The notes beneath the pieces were generated by a model. It did not search any database. It was not told where the DNA came from and was given only the letters and a program-made list of their open reading frames with translations. DNA of 64,000 bases from Acetobacter sp. (GTDB lineage: Bacteria > Pseudomonadota > Alphaproteobacteria > Acetobacterales > Acetobacteraceae): contig NZ_JAKVME010000001.1 of NCBI RefSeq assembly GCF_022483985.1, positions 248,001 to 312,000 of the forward strand, given 5' to 3'. Below, in pieces: positions 8,123 to 17,161 of this stretch (positions are counted from its first letter, which is position 1; the number at the start of each line of letters is the position of its first letter). A program made the position numbers and the translations under genes.

Positions 8123-8386
8123 GGACCTTCTTCCAATCTCCGAAGCGCGCAAGGAAGATCACGCCACGGAATGTCGGCACGATAGCGATACAACGCGGCC
8201 TCTACGAACAACGATTATCCGAGATGTGCCACCGACATGGCCTTCATGCCCGGGAAAAAGGTCTTTTATCTGTTCCCACTGATCATCTCGTAAGCCATAC
8301 CCGCCGCTCCTCCTGAAACCGAGGAAAACAATCACCACAGGGAGGCAAGAAAGTACAATTCTCAGCGCTTAACTGACGACACGCCG
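8123..8386 (-). mobile_element. Remnant of a third IS5-family element (5-prime end only)
   Basis: The right end is a terminal repeat, CGGCGTGTCGTCAGTTAAG on the minus strand, next to TA at 8387-8388. It closely resembles the ends of the element at 7118-7972. The following sequence matches that element's leader and transposase N-terminus (DQWEQIKDLFPGHEGHVGG-like, then RYRADIPWRDLP) with frameshifts, and similarity stops near 8123. The stretch 7975-8122 has no recognised content. Confidence 0.7.
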
Positions 8387-9346
8387 TAGAATGCGTATAA
8401 ATCTTTTTTGCAGCGCAAGTCGGACAGAATTTAGCGCATGTTTCACAAATGCAGGACGTTTTACCGAACGACAGATTAATCCCTTGATGTCCTGTTTTCG
8501 AATGGCGACAGAAAAAAAATGGGCGTCGTCCAAGCGTGTCAAACCTTTTGCACGTTTTTCAAGCAGATTGATCAGTTCAGAGTGGCCAGAAATTCCAGCC
8601 TGATTGGTAAGAGAGAGCGCGGAACTGGCCAGCGCATCGTAAGCTATTCTGGTACGCGTTAACTCAGAAATTTCTTTGCTGATGCTGCCAGAGCGCTGTG
8701 TGTAAAGGTAGAGTGGTTGATCGATCAGAATAAATCGTGCGCCTTTTAAAAGCGCGCTGACGGAAAAATAAAAATCTTCTCCATGCCGCATATCTGTTTG
8801 GTAACGAAGTTTGGTTTCAGAAAGAAATTCATTTCGGAAGACAGGCTTCAGCAGTCCCCAGTCCACGGACTTTCCATCTACGATATTGTGACTCAGGAAA
8901 TCTCTTAGCGTAATGCGTTGACCATTGAAATCTCGTGTCGCTTTGGCGGCTTCCGTCACACAAGCCGCGCCAGCATCATAGTAAAGCAGATCATCAGCGA
9001 GAATATCGGCTGACACGTGGTCGATCATTACAGAGAACTGTTCCAAACGATTGGGAGCGAAAGCATCATCTGCATCAAGAACAGCAATCCAGTCACCTGT
9101 TGCGTTCTCAAAGCCAAGATTGCGGGCTGCGGAAGGGCCGCCATTTCTGAACGTTTTCAGAAGACGTATACGAGGATCTTCTTTTGTCATGTCTGCGACT
9201 TTGTCGCGGGTGCTGTCCGTAGAGCAATCGTCGATTATCAGAATTTCCTTGGGCGGTATTGTCTGTACCTGAACTGAATGAATGGCTCGATCGAGAAAGG
9301 CTTCAGCATTATAAGCAGGAATAACCACAGAAAACGTGATGGTCAT
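8369..9346 (-). CDS. GT2-family glycosyltransferase
   Basis: A 325-residue family 2 glycosyltransferase. It begins with the GT-A nucleotide-binding strand FSVVIPAYNAEAFLDRAI, followed by IIDDCSTDSTRD, GGPSAARNLG and the metal-binding DxD in AVLDADDAF (about residues 92-98). The C-terminal half has GEDFYFSVSALLKGA, typical of ExoO-like polysaccharide transferases. Its ATG overlaps the stop of the upstream two-module glycosyltransferase (ATGA), so the pair is translationally coupled. The last six codons, RRVVS and the TAA, lie in the terminal repeat of an IS remnant, so the native C-terminus may have been replaced. Likely role: adding a sugar to an exopolysaccharide repeat unit at the inner membrane. 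Confidence 0.85.
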   Translation of the reverse strand: MTITFSVVIPAYNAEAFLDRAIHSVQVQTIPPKEILIIDDCSTDSTRDKVADMTKEDPRIRLLKTFRNGGPSAARNLGFENATGDWIAVLDADDAFAPNRLEQFSVMIDHVSADILADDLLYYDAGAACVTEAAKATRDFNGQRITLRDFLSHNIVDGKSVDWGLLKPVFRNEFLSETKLRYQTDMRHGEDFYFSVSALLKGARFILIDQPLYLYTQRSGSISKEISELTRTRIAYDALASSALSLTNQAGISGHSELINLLEKRAKGLTRLDDAHFFSVAIRKQDIKGLICRSVKRPAFVKHALNSVRLALQKRFIRILRRVVS

Positions 9347-11613
9347 TGTGCGCAGGCCCAGTCATATGCGGCTTCAAGGCGTGCCGTGCAGGTTCTGATG
9401 TCGTGATTCTCTTCAATATAGACGCGGGCATTTTTTCCAAAACGGGTCGCCAGTGCGTCATCGGTCAGGAGAGTGATCAGATGACGCGTCAACGCTTCGG
9501 TATCTTTCTCCTGAAAAGCAAATCCGGTCTCAGCATCTATCATACCCTCGGTGGCTCCACCGTTGGCAGATGTGACAACTGGCACACCACTGGCCTGAGC
9601 TTCCAGAAGAACTAACCCAAGCCCTTCCGCGTCCCCATTGGACGCGGTAATACTGGGTAGACAGAAAGCACGGGTGGTTTTCATAAGAGAGCGAATGGTT
9701 TCAAGAGTGACGGCGCCTTTGAAACTTACTGCGCCTATCGAGGAAGCTTGTTGTTCCAATGCATCTCTCTGTGGTCCGTCTCCGGCGATAATCAGTTGTG
9801 CATCTGGCACTGCATGCCTTACGTGCCGGAAAGCCTCCAGAAGGATAGAGGGGGCTTTCTTTTCGACAAGACGCCCGACAAATAAGATGACAGGCCCGCG
9901 TTCGCCTATCGGTGGGGCCGAAGGCTGAAAACGTTCAATGTTGACGCCGATATGACAAATGGAAATACGGTTTGCGGGTATTCCATTGCGAATAGCCGAT
10001 TCTCTGATCGGTCCCGACACGGCAATGAAACTGACCTGTGGATACTTGGCGAGTCTTGCCAGCCTGCGTGGATAATCCTTCCAGCGACGCCCTCCTGAAC
10101 CCGATGCAAACCAGTCCATATTCGTATGGATGTCAGATCCGTGCAGAGTGACCACCAGTGGAACACCGAGGCGACGGGCAATCGGCCAGGCTTCGACGCC
10201 GTCAAAGCCAAAATGTGCGTGAATGAGGCTGGGATTCACCCGCCGTGCGATCCGCATGATCCCGGGTGGAGGGAGGTCAAGCCGACGGGCAATCGCGCCA
10301 CATGCTTTTTGCAAAAAAGTGGCGGCGCCCTTGTAGACGGATTGTACCCGTAGTCCTTCCAGTGGAAGTTTATCGACCTCGCGTTCGCCGATCAGCACAG
10401 GTTTCCAGCGATGAAGCCACAGAGCCTGATCCCGCACGAAAGTCTCTGAAAGCGGCAGGATTTCAGTGCGATAAATGGCGACGGTCTGATTGTTTGTCGT
10501 ATTCACAATGCGATGTTCCGGGAAGCGTTCGGGGGTAAGGAGTCTGTCTACGACGTCAGCCCATGTCGGAATGTCCAGTGTGATCGGATCGGTGCAGGTG
10601 AGAGCTCCCCGGATAGCAGTCAGGATCGATGTCCTGTTGCCGGGCACATAGCCAAACCGGCTTCTGTCTTCGCCGGCGGTGAATTCTGGACAGACAGCCG
10701 GTTTTCCAAAAAAAGCGAACTGCTTGAGTTTGAGAGAAGTATCAAAAAGATACCGTGGAGTGTTGGCGTTTTTATAGGGCGCGATACCGAAGGCGCAGTT
10801 CTGTACGTAGTCCAGCGTTTCTTCAAACGGCATTTCGTCGTGGACGATGATATTGGGACGCCTGTCGAGTAATTCAGCCGCTCGTCCGGCTCCGATGACG
10901 TGAAAATCCAGATCGGGGAATTCCGGTGCCGCCAGATTGAAGAAACTGGCGTCAAAGAGCATGGAGCCAACTGAGACACAGGCCAGACGTCCCTTGAACG
11001 GAGTAGGACGGGTCCGTTCCATCAGCTCGCGATCCACCCCCTGTGGGGCGAAAATCGCGTTCCGGCTGTGTGGCATGCCGTCCAGCAGAAGCCGGGAGGG
11101 GAGGCGGACAAGGTCTATCTTGTCGAAATGCCGGACAAATTCCTTCTGGATCGTTTGGGCTGCTCCGACTACGGCAAGGTCGTCGGAAGCGAGATAGATA
11201 ATTCTGGCTTCCGGGTTCAGGCGTTTGACGTCGGAGATATAGACGGTCGCCATACCGGACTCGATGAAAACCACGTCCGCCTGTTGTATCCATTGCTTCA
11301 GGATGGATGGCATGCGCCAGCGGTAGAAGCAGAACATGGCTGTTTCCAGCGGCCGCGCTCCGGTCTTCATGATTCGGAAGGGATGCCATAAGCCGCGCTG
11401 GAGATAACACTCCACGCCATTTTCCACTTCGACCCGGTTCGCGCGCGATGCCAGATCCGTGCGTGTATCGCCTCGATGTTCGGAAAGACGGCTGAGGCCG
11501 GTGGAATAGAATCTCACCTGACCACGTTTTGCCAGTTCGGTTGCGATGAAATGTACGCTGGCCTTGCGGCGGGAACGGAAGTCATGCACAGAAAGGACGA
11601 GGAAGTTGGTCAT
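9343..11613 (-). CDS. Two-module glycosyltransferase: GumK/AceK-like (GT70) fused to a GT4 domain
   Basis: The 756 residues form two complete transferases. Residues 1-370 resemble GumK, the xanthan beta-glucuronosyltransferase, and AceK of acetan synthesis: VLSVHDFRSRRKASVHF at the start, FIESGMA near 116, LASDDL with Asp144 at the GumK catalytic-base position, and SVGSMLFD and FGIAPY later. Residues 380-756 form a GT4 enzyme of the WcaL type: AIYRTEILPLSETFVRDQ, HAHFG, HGSDI, FVGRLVEKKA, IAGDGP and a terminal E-x7-E region (GDAEGLGLVLLEAQASG). In known systems these activities are separate proteins. The fusion suggests two consecutive additions to a lipid-linked oligosaccharide. It is followed by the overlapping GT2 gene. 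Substrates cannot be read from the sequence. Confidence 0.85.
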   Translation of the reverse strand: MTNFLVLSVHDFRSRRKASVHFIATELAKRGQVRFYSTGLSRLSEHRGDTRTDLASRANRVEVENGVECYLQRGLWHPFRIMKTGARPLETAMFCFYRWRMPSILKQWIQQADVVFIESGMATVYISDVKRLNPEARIIYLASDDLAVVGAAQTIQKEFVRHFDKIDLVRLPSRLLLDGMPHSRNAIFAPQGVDRELMERTRPTPFKGRLACVSVGSMLFDASFFNLAAPEFPDLDFHVIGAGRAAELLDRRPNIIVHDEMPFEETLDYVQNCAFGIAPYKNANTPRYLFDTSLKLKQFAFFGKPAVCPEFTAGEDRSRFGYVPGNRTSILTAIRGALTCTDPITLDIPTWADVVDRLLTPERFPEHRIVNTTNNQTVAIYRTEILPLSETFVRDQALWLHRWKPVLIGEREVDKLPLEGLRVQSVYKGAATFLQKACGAIARRLDLPPPGIMRIARRVNPSLIHAHFGFDGVEAWPIARRLGVPLVVTLHGSDIHTNMDWFASGSGGRRWKDYPRRLARLAKYPQVSFIAVSGPIRESAIRNGIPANRISICHIGVNIERFQPSAPPIGERGPVILFVGRLVEKKAPSILLEAFRHVRHAVPDAQLIIAGDGPQRDALEQQASSIGAVSFKGAVTLETIRSLMKTTRAFCLPSITASNGDAEGLGLVLLEAQASGVPVVTSANGGATEGMIDAETGFAFQEKDTEALTRHLITLLTDDALATRFGKNARVYIEENHDIRTCTARLEAAYDWACAQ

Positions 11614-11881
11614 GATGAAACGTGTTTCCTCCGGTTGCGGAAATAAGGCAACAGGCGTTTTTGCCGCAAACCAATCATTGCCATTCTTATCTGCACAATC
11701 AACAGGTTGAGATTGAATAAATTAATATATATGTGATGGTCTTGTCAGGGGGGTGTTATTCGGATGGATAATTTAAAATATAAATGAATATTTATTGGTA
11801 AATAAATATATTTAAAATATTATCTAATCATATCGTTTGTGTAAATATTTTGATTTTATTTCTATTAAATGGAGAAAATAT

Positions 11882-12874
11882 ATGAATCTGATCCGTTTCT
11901 TGTCATGCTGCGCTATAGGGGCCTCATGCCTTGTCGCTGACGGGGCCTGCGCGGCGCCGATGGCTGGCGTCAATCTGTCAGCCGCCGCGTTTGCCAGCAA
12001 CAAGGTGCCGGGGCGCGACGGCTGGGATTATATGTTTCCACGGCAGAGTGAGATAGATTATTTTACCTCAGCCGGGATGAAGCTGGTTCGTCTGCCCGTG
12101 CTCTGGGAGAGATTGCAGTCCCAGCCATTGTCCGATCTGGCCCCCCAGTATCTCGCACATATCCAGAGTGTGGTGACGATGGCGGAAGCTGGTAAAGCAA
12201 AAGTCATCATTGATGTGCATAATTACGGTGCATATGGCGGTCAGCTTATTGGTTCGGATACGGTTTCGGTCGATGCCTTTGTTGATCTCTGGGTCAGGTT
12301 GGCCACGGTTTTTGGTAATGATTCCGGTGTTCTCTTCGGGCTTATGAATGAGCCGAAGCTCTCATCGGGTGGAGATTGGGCAGGCATCCAGCAGAAAGTC
12401 ATTAACGCCATCAGGGCTGCCGGTGCAAAAAACCTGATTGCCGTGTCAGGGGTGAACTGGGATGGCGCGCATAATTTCCCACAGGTGAACGGCGATGCAC
12501 TGGCAACTCTTACCGATCCGGGCAACGGCCTTATCTTTGAGGTGCATGAGTACTTTGACCGCTACAGCTCTGGCACGTCGGCGGAATGTGTGCCGGAAGA
12601 TCAGGTGGAATCCCGGCTGGCTCCCTTTACCGACTGGCTCAGGGCGCACAAGGCTAAGGGGCTGCTTGGGGAGTTTGGCGTGAGCTCTAGCGCGGGGTGT
12701 CTGGCGGATCTGCGGGTGGCATTGAATTTCATCAATCAGGCGTCTGATGTCTGGTATGGCTGGACCTACTGGTCTGGCGGACCATTGTGGGGAAACTACA
12801 TGTTTTCGGTAGCGCCCGATAAGGACGGGACTGAGAAACCCCAGATGACTGTGCTGAAGCAGTTCGTAAATTAG
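11882..12874 (+). CDS. Secreted GH5-family glycoside hydrolase (endoglucanase-like)
   Basis: From the ATG at 11882, preceded by GGAG, the protein has 330 residues with a signal peptide (cleavage near ACAA-PMAG) and a GH5 barrel. The motifs are KLVRLPVLWERL, VIIDVHNYGAYGG, the acid/base Glu157 in LMNEPK, VHEYFD, and the nucleophile Glu264 in LLGEFGV, then WYGWTYWSGG. It should cleave beta-1,4-glucan or a related polymer in the periplasm or outside. It is divergent from the glycosyltransferase genes across an AT-rich region (11.61-11.88 kb) that probably holds both promoters. It may trim or process the polymer they make; in acetic acid bacteria both cellulose- and acetan-related hydrolases are known. 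Confidence 0.88.
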   Translation: MNLIRFLSCCAIGASCLVADGACAAPMAGVNLSAAAFASNKVPGRDGWDYMFPRQSEIDYFTSAGMKLVRLPVLWERLQSQPLSDLAPQYLAHIQSVVTMAEAGKAKVIIDVHNYGAYGGQLIGSDTVSVDAFVDLWVRLATVFGNDSGVLFGLMNEPKLSSGGDWAGIQQKVINAIRAAGAKNLIAVSGVNWDGAHNFPQVNGDALATLTDPGNGLIFEVHEYFDRYSSGTSAECVPEDQVESRLAPFTDWLRAHKAKGLLGEFGVSSSAGCLADLRVALNFINQASDVWYGWTYWSGGPLWGNYMFSVAPDKDGTEKPQMTVLKQFVN

Positions 12875-12902
12875 CCTCATGAACTGACTGCTTTCTATGG
12901 GT

Positions 12903-12936
12903 CTCCTGCATGCCCTCTTGCAAGGCGTGACAGGAG
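12903..12936 (+). terminator. Hairpin after the GH5 gene
   Basis: CTCCTGCATGCC pairs with GGCGTGACAGGAG (one bulged A) to form a strong stem 29 bp after the GH5 stop, followed by a T-rich TTCCATATCTTT. A weak intrinsic terminator is likely. Confidence 0.4.
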
Positions 12937-13012
12937 TTCCATATCTTTACAGGAGAGCTGGTCGCCCAAGCGGGGCCGGCAGGGAGTGTCTCGCTCAAGA
13001 GAGGAGGCTGAG

Positions 13013-13498
13013 TTGTCTGGAAGAGTGTTTGGGTCGCCGATGTTTCTCGGCTTTGATCATCTTGAGACCATGCTTGAGCGTGCGTCCAAATCGTCGGGGG
13101 ATGGGTATCCTCCCTACAACATCGAGCAGCTCAGCTCGTCCGCGCTGCGGATCACGCTGGCGGTGGCGGGATTCACCATGGAGGATCTCCAGATCACGCA
13201 GGAGGATAATCAGCTGGTCATCCGTGGGCGGCAGTCCGAGGATATTCAGGGACGTATCTTCCTCCATCGTGGCATTGCAGCCCGTCAGTTTCAGAAGTCT
13301 TTCGTTCTGGCGGAGGGGATCGATATCGGCGGCGCGTGGCTCGATAATGGCCTGCTGCACATTGATCTGTTCCGCCCGGAACCTGAGGTGCGTGTAAGGC
13401 GCATTGATATTACCAAAGGCAGTGCGACTAAATCGGTTGTCAATGAGGGTTCGGTCCCGGCATCTCCACGAACTGTTCGCACCATAGGCGATGAGTGA
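13013..13498 (+). CDS. Small heat-shock protein, Hsp20/IbpA family
   Basis: The alpha-crystallin domain is clear: YNIEQLSSSALRITLAVAGF, DLQITQEDNQLVIRGRQ, a GIAARQFQKSFVLAEGI strand and LDNGLLHIDL. I chose the TTG at 13013 because GGAGG lies 7 bp before it, giving 161 residues starting MSGRVFGSPMF; a GTG 27 bp upstream lacks a comparable site. It is an ATP-independent holdase that binds unfolding proteins in the cytoplasm. A DUF1150 gene follows 40 bp later, an arrangement common in alphaproteobacteria. No RpoH promoter or ROSE-like leader was convincingly seen. Confidence 0.9.
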   Translation: MSGRVFGSPMFLGFDHLETMLERASKSSGDGYPPYNIEQLSSSALRITLAVAGFTMEDLQITQEDNQLVIRGRQSEDIQGRIFLHRGIAARQFQKSFVLAEGIDIGGAWLDNGLLHIDLFRPEPEVRVRRIDITKGSATKSVVNEGSVPASPRTVRTIGDE

Positions 13499-13538
13499 TT
13501 TTTCTGAATTGGAATGCGGTTTAATGCAAGGAGGAGAC

Positions 13539-13787
13539 ATGCAGCATAAAGCATCCGGCAATACTCCTGCCGTCCGTGATCTGGTCGATATCCGAAACCT
13601 GACGGATGCTCAGTTTCTGAGCCTTGGTCTTCCCAGTCTCGTGTATGTGCGTAGAGAATCTCAGTTTGGGCAGGAGGTTTTTACAATCTACGCTGCAAAT
13701 GGCGAGTTGATGGGCACCACCGAAGATAGCGAGATGGTCCGGTCCGCAATTGATGAGCATGCCTTGGTGGCGACCCTGCTGCATTAA
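13539..13787 (+). CDS. DUF1150 family protein
   Basis: An 82-residue protein starting at the ATG at 13539, set by the strong AAGGAGGAGAC just before it. It contains the DUF1150 core (LSLGLPSLVYVRR, FTIYAANGELMG, SEMVRSAIDEHALVATLLH). Function is not established. Members are regularly encoded directly after hsp20 in alphaproteobacteria, which suggests a stress-related partner. Confidence 0.85.
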   Translation: MQHKASGNTPAVRDLVDIRNLTDAQFLSLGLPSLVYVRRESQFGQEVFTIYAANGELMGTTEDSEMVRSAIDEHALVATLLH

Positions 13788-14079
13788 GCATTGCTGACTG
13801 TGTGTAAGCGAAGGGGGGGATGGAGTGGATAAAAAACGCTGTATCTCCCCACTTTTCCGTGGATGCACTGCCGGGTTTTTCCTTTCATCTGTCTTCAGCA
13901 GACGGATAGGCAATCAAATCGTACGAGATGGATTGCTTGTTAAATTTCTCTCGGAATACGCATGATTCTATAGCTCATTAAAGATGCTGTGATGAGTTGT
14001 TCTGATTGTGAGTATCTGGGATATTGAACTGGTGAAGAGTGGCTGTCAGACAGATTATAAGGCTGGAGGAACTTTTACA

Positions 14080-14448
14080 GTGAAACGGGTTATAATTTTA
14101 CTATTTATTGGGTCCTTGTTCTTGGGATCCAATATGGCGAGGGCGCAGGAGGAGGATAGTGACTACGGTGAGTTGATCCGGAAAGTTACGACAAAGGAAA
14201 GTTGCCTGGATTACCTGAATGAAGAACATGATAATTATTCGGGTAACAAAATGGCGGAATCTCAGGCTCCGGACGAAGTAACAAAAGGGCTTTCCAGATC
14301 TATCCGGGATGAATGTCAGAAATCACCGAAGGAAAGCCTTAAGAATGCTGTCGCCAGGGTGAAAAAGACCTATACGAGCAAGCTGTCAGAAATCATGGAG
14401 AGAGCGCAGGACGAAAAAAACACGTTGCACAACAAGGGCGGCGTCTAA
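14080..14448 (+). CDS. Small secreted protein of unknown function
   Basis: GTG at 14080 preceded by GGAGG gives about 122 residues. A signal peptide (VKRVIILLFIGSLFLGSNMARAQ) is cleaved after ARA. The mature part is highly charged and helical, with two cysteines (KESCLDYL and RDECQKS) that could form one disulfide, and a C-terminal Lys/Glu-rich helix. I do not recognise the family. An upstream extension to 14008 is open but has no ribosome-binding site. Confidence 0.65.
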   Translation: MKRVIILLFIGSLFLGSNMARAQEEDSDYGELIRKVTTKESCLDYLNEEHDNYSGNKMAESQAPDEVTKGLSRSIRDECQKSPKESLKNAVARVKKTYTSKLSEIMERAQDEKNTLHNKGGV

Positions 14449-14480
14449 ATCAGTCCCGTATCGCCCTTGAATGGTAAATT

Positions 14481-14618
14481 TTAATTGCAGGTCCTGATGG
14501 CTGACTTGACGCCGGAATTATCATCCGGCGCATTGGGTAGATCGTCTGGGCAGCCAGCATGTTGCATACCACATCCGGCCAGAAGAATTAGAAACGAGAG
14601 AGCCAGAAGTTTATGCAT
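14481..14618 (-). CDS. Tiny lipoprotein, 45 residues
   Basis: A short frame begins ATG at 14618, nine bases after GGAG. It encodes a lipoprotein signal peptide MHKLLALSFLILLAGC with a textbook lipobox (LAGC, Cys16), followed by a 29-residue acidic, proline- and cysteine-containing tail (GCPDDLPNAPDD ending RTCN). Two further cysteines, Cys23 and Cys44, could form a disulfide. It is convergent with the secreted protein at 14080. It resembles small entericidin-like or orphan lipoproteins; no function can be assigned. Confidence 0.6.
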   Translation of the reverse strand: MHKLLALSFLILLAGCGMQHAGCPDDLPNAPDDNSGVKSAIRTCN

Positions 14619-15579
14619 ATAATTCACTCCGTATTCAGAGAGTGTTACGCTGTATCTCAGGGGTTGTGAAGTTAAAATCCAATCCCGTCCTGTATCGTTT
14701 TCATAGATACCCTCATTTCAATCTGCATGAAAAAGATTTAAAAATTCCTGTCTGCAGACGAATGGGCTCATAATCTGTCGGAGAATTGGCGTGGGGTGGT
14801 GGGCTCCGGATATGGCGAATGAAGAGTGGAACGAGTTGCGTGGTGTATTCGGACGGTGACGAAGGTTGTGACCGTCTCTTTCCGGGTAGTGACGTGACTA
14901 TTTGCTCACTGGCTCTCCGGGCGGATGCGGTGTTTCTGTTACAGATCATCCATGAATGCGGTTGGCACTGAAGACGGCTCAAGCTGGATTGCAGCATCTG
15001 CAGTCACCAGCAGACAGAACGTTGAATTGCTCAGGGTTTTGTCGAGACGTTTTTATCTGAATGAGGCGGAAACCTTTTTGCTTCAGGGATGCTTCCCTCT
15101 TTGCAAACCTCTTGGAAACATCAAGATATTTCTATCGCTTGTGGCGGAACAGTCCCGATGGACGCGCAAACCCCGTTGACGGCCAGGTCATATCTTGTGT
15201 CAGGAAAGAAACCTCAGCGTGAGAGCCGCTTTGAACCGTCGTCTGGTGATGTTTACGGGAATAAGTAGTCCCGACTTCTGACCTGTGGCCGCAAAGAGGG
15301 TCTGCCCATGAGTGAATTATCGTTTTTTTTTGGCATGCTTCCGGTGTGGTATGCCGAAAGTGTGAAACCGTCAGCACCGGTTTCGCTCGTGCGAAAAGCG
15401 ATGCAAGGGCTCTGGTGTCAGTGGGCGGTTGTGTTGTCCGGTGACGAGGTGCTTTTTGCACTCGGAGCCAATCTCCGGCATAAAGTCCGGCCCACGTCTT
15501 GCGTGGGGATCCCTTCAACATCAGCTTTTCTGAAACAGCCGAACCACAATGGTCCGGCGCTTATCGACAGGAACCGACC
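14619..15579. other. Nearly 1 kb without a recognised gene, upstream of DAHP synthase
   Basis: Several frames of 60-130 codons are open on both strands (for example plus strand 14786-14971, 14925-15179 and 15308-15583), but none has a convincing start, family resemblance or composition. A run of nine T follows ATTATCG near 15323. The 3-prime 400 bp may be the promoter and leader of the DAHP synthase gene, but I found no leader peptide rich in aromatic codons. Confidence 0.45.
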
Positions 15580-17001
15580 ATGAGTGTCACGCTCAGCCCT
15601 TCCGCATCGCCCCTGACAGCCGCCCCGGCGACGGCTGCCAACTGGTCGCCGGAAAGCTGGCGGTCGTTTCCCATCAAGCAGGTGCCGACCTATCCGGACG
15701 AATCTGTCCTGAAAGCGGTCGAAGGACGGCTGAAAAGCTATCCTCCGCTTGTTTTTGCCGGTGAGGCGCGCCGTCTGCGCGAGCATCTGGCTGATGCGGC
15801 CGCTGGTCGTGCGTTCGTGCTTCAGGGTGGAAACTGCGCGGAAAGCTTCTCCGAATTCTCGGCGGACTTCATCCGTGACACGTTCCGCGTGCTGCTTCAG
15901 ATGGCGGTCGTGCTGACCTTCGGCGCAAAGGTGCCGGTGGTGAAAATCGGTCGTATGGCGGGCCAGTATGCCAAGCCCCGGTCGTCCGACACGGAAACAG
16001 TGGGGGATGTGTCGCTGCCGTCCTATCGTGGCGATATCATCAACGGACCGGCTTTCACGTCGGAAGACCGTATTCCTGACCCCAAGCGGATGGAGACAGC
16101 CTACTTCCAGTCGGCCAGTGTTCTGAACCTGCTGCGGGCGTTCTCCCGTGGTGGCTATGCCAACCTGAACCGGGTCAATCGTTGGAATCTCGGCTTTGTC
16201 GAGCGGTCGCCTCTGGCCGAGCGTTACCGCGCCCTTGCGGAGCGCATCGACGAGACACTGGAATTTATGGCCGCATGTGGCATCAACTCCACGACGGCGC
16301 CGCAGATCGACGAGACCGAGTTCTACACGTCTCATGAAGCACTGCTGCTCCAGTATGAGCAGGCTTTCACACGCGTCGATTCAACGTCCGGCGAGTGGTA
16401 TGACTGCTCGGCGCACTTCCTGTGGATCGGGGATCGCACCCGCCAGCCGGAGGGGGCCCATGTCGAGTTCCTGCGCGGCGTTCGTAATCCGATCGGCATC
16501 AAAGTCGGTCCGACGACGCAGATCGACGCGCTTGAGCAGCTTCTGGAGATTCTCAATCCCGCGGACGAGGCGGGGCGTATCACCCTGATCTCCCGCATGG
16601 GCGCGACCAAGATTCAGGACCATCTGCCGGGTCTGGTGCAGGCGGTCAAAGGGCTCGGCCGCACGGTGACGTGGATGTCCGATCCGATGCATGGCAACAC
16701 CATCTCCACGGCGAGCAACGTCAAGACGCGCTCGTTCGAAGCCATTCTGACGGAAGTGCAGGGATTCTTCGACATCCTGACAGCCGAAGGCGTGGTTCCG
16801 GGAGGTGTGCACATGGAAATGACCGGACAGGATGTGACCGAATGCGTCGGCGGTGCGCATCAGCTCACGGAGCATGATCTCGGCGCACGGTATGAGACGT
16901 TCTGTGATCCGCGTCTCAATGCCGAACAGTCTCTCGAACTGGCGTTCCTGATTGCCGAGGAATTGAATGCGCGCGCCCGTACTCTGCGCAAGAGCGTTTA
17001 A
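15580..17001 (+). CDS. 3-deoxy-7-phosphoheptulonate synthase, class II
   Basis: A 473-residue plant/actinobacterial-type (class II) DAHP synthase, which condenses phosphoenolpyruvate with erythrose-4-phosphate in the first step of aromatic biosynthesis. Features in order: [17 protein letters not shown], the conserved [10 protein letters not shown] with its metal-binding Cys, [16 protein letters not shown], then [48 protein letters not shown] and [10 protein letters not shown]. The start is ATG 15580 after AGGAA; the open extension upstream has no homology. Transcribed alone after a long leader. Confidence 0.95.
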   Translation: MSVTLSPSASPLTAAPATAANWSPESWRSFPIKQVPTYPDESVLKAVEGRLKSYPPLVFAGEARRLREHLADAAAGRAFVLQGGNCAESFSEFSADFIRDTFRVLLQMAVVLTFGAKVPVVKIGRMAGQYAKPRSSDTETVGDVSLPSYRGDIINGPAFTSEDRIPDPKRMETAYFQSASVLNLLRAFSRGGYANLNRVNRWNLGFVERSPLAERYRALAERIDETLEFMAACGINSTTAPQIDETEFYTSHEALLLQYEQAFTRVDSTSGEWYDCSAHFLWIGDRTRQPEGAHVEFLRGVRNPIGIKVGPTTQIDALEQLLEILNPADEAGRITLISRMGATKIQDHLPGLVQAVKGLGRTVTWMSDPMHGNTISTASNVKTRSFEAILTEVQGFFDILTAEGVVPGGVHMEMTGQDVTECVGGAHQLTEHDLGARYETFCDPRLNAEQSLELAFLIAEELNARARTLRKSV

Positions 17002-17161
17002 CCGGGCCAAACCGGTGTTTATGACGGGGGCGACGCCTCTGTCATAAACAGCGCGCCGTCACTTTTCTGCCTGCCTTGCGTTCTGTGACCTTGTCGTGGG
17101 CGGGGTCTATGCTCAGGATAATACAGCGCGTCTGGTGGTGGCGCCTAGGAAAGGGCAGGTC

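Noticed and set aside
14786..14971. Open frame of 61 codons in the gap before DAHP synthase
   Set aside because: No start signal or family match; minus-strand frames of equal length overlap it.
15308..15583. Open frame of 91 codons overlapping the DAHP synthase start
   Set aside because: No ribosome-binding site, no homology recognised, and it overlaps the well-supported ATG at 15580.
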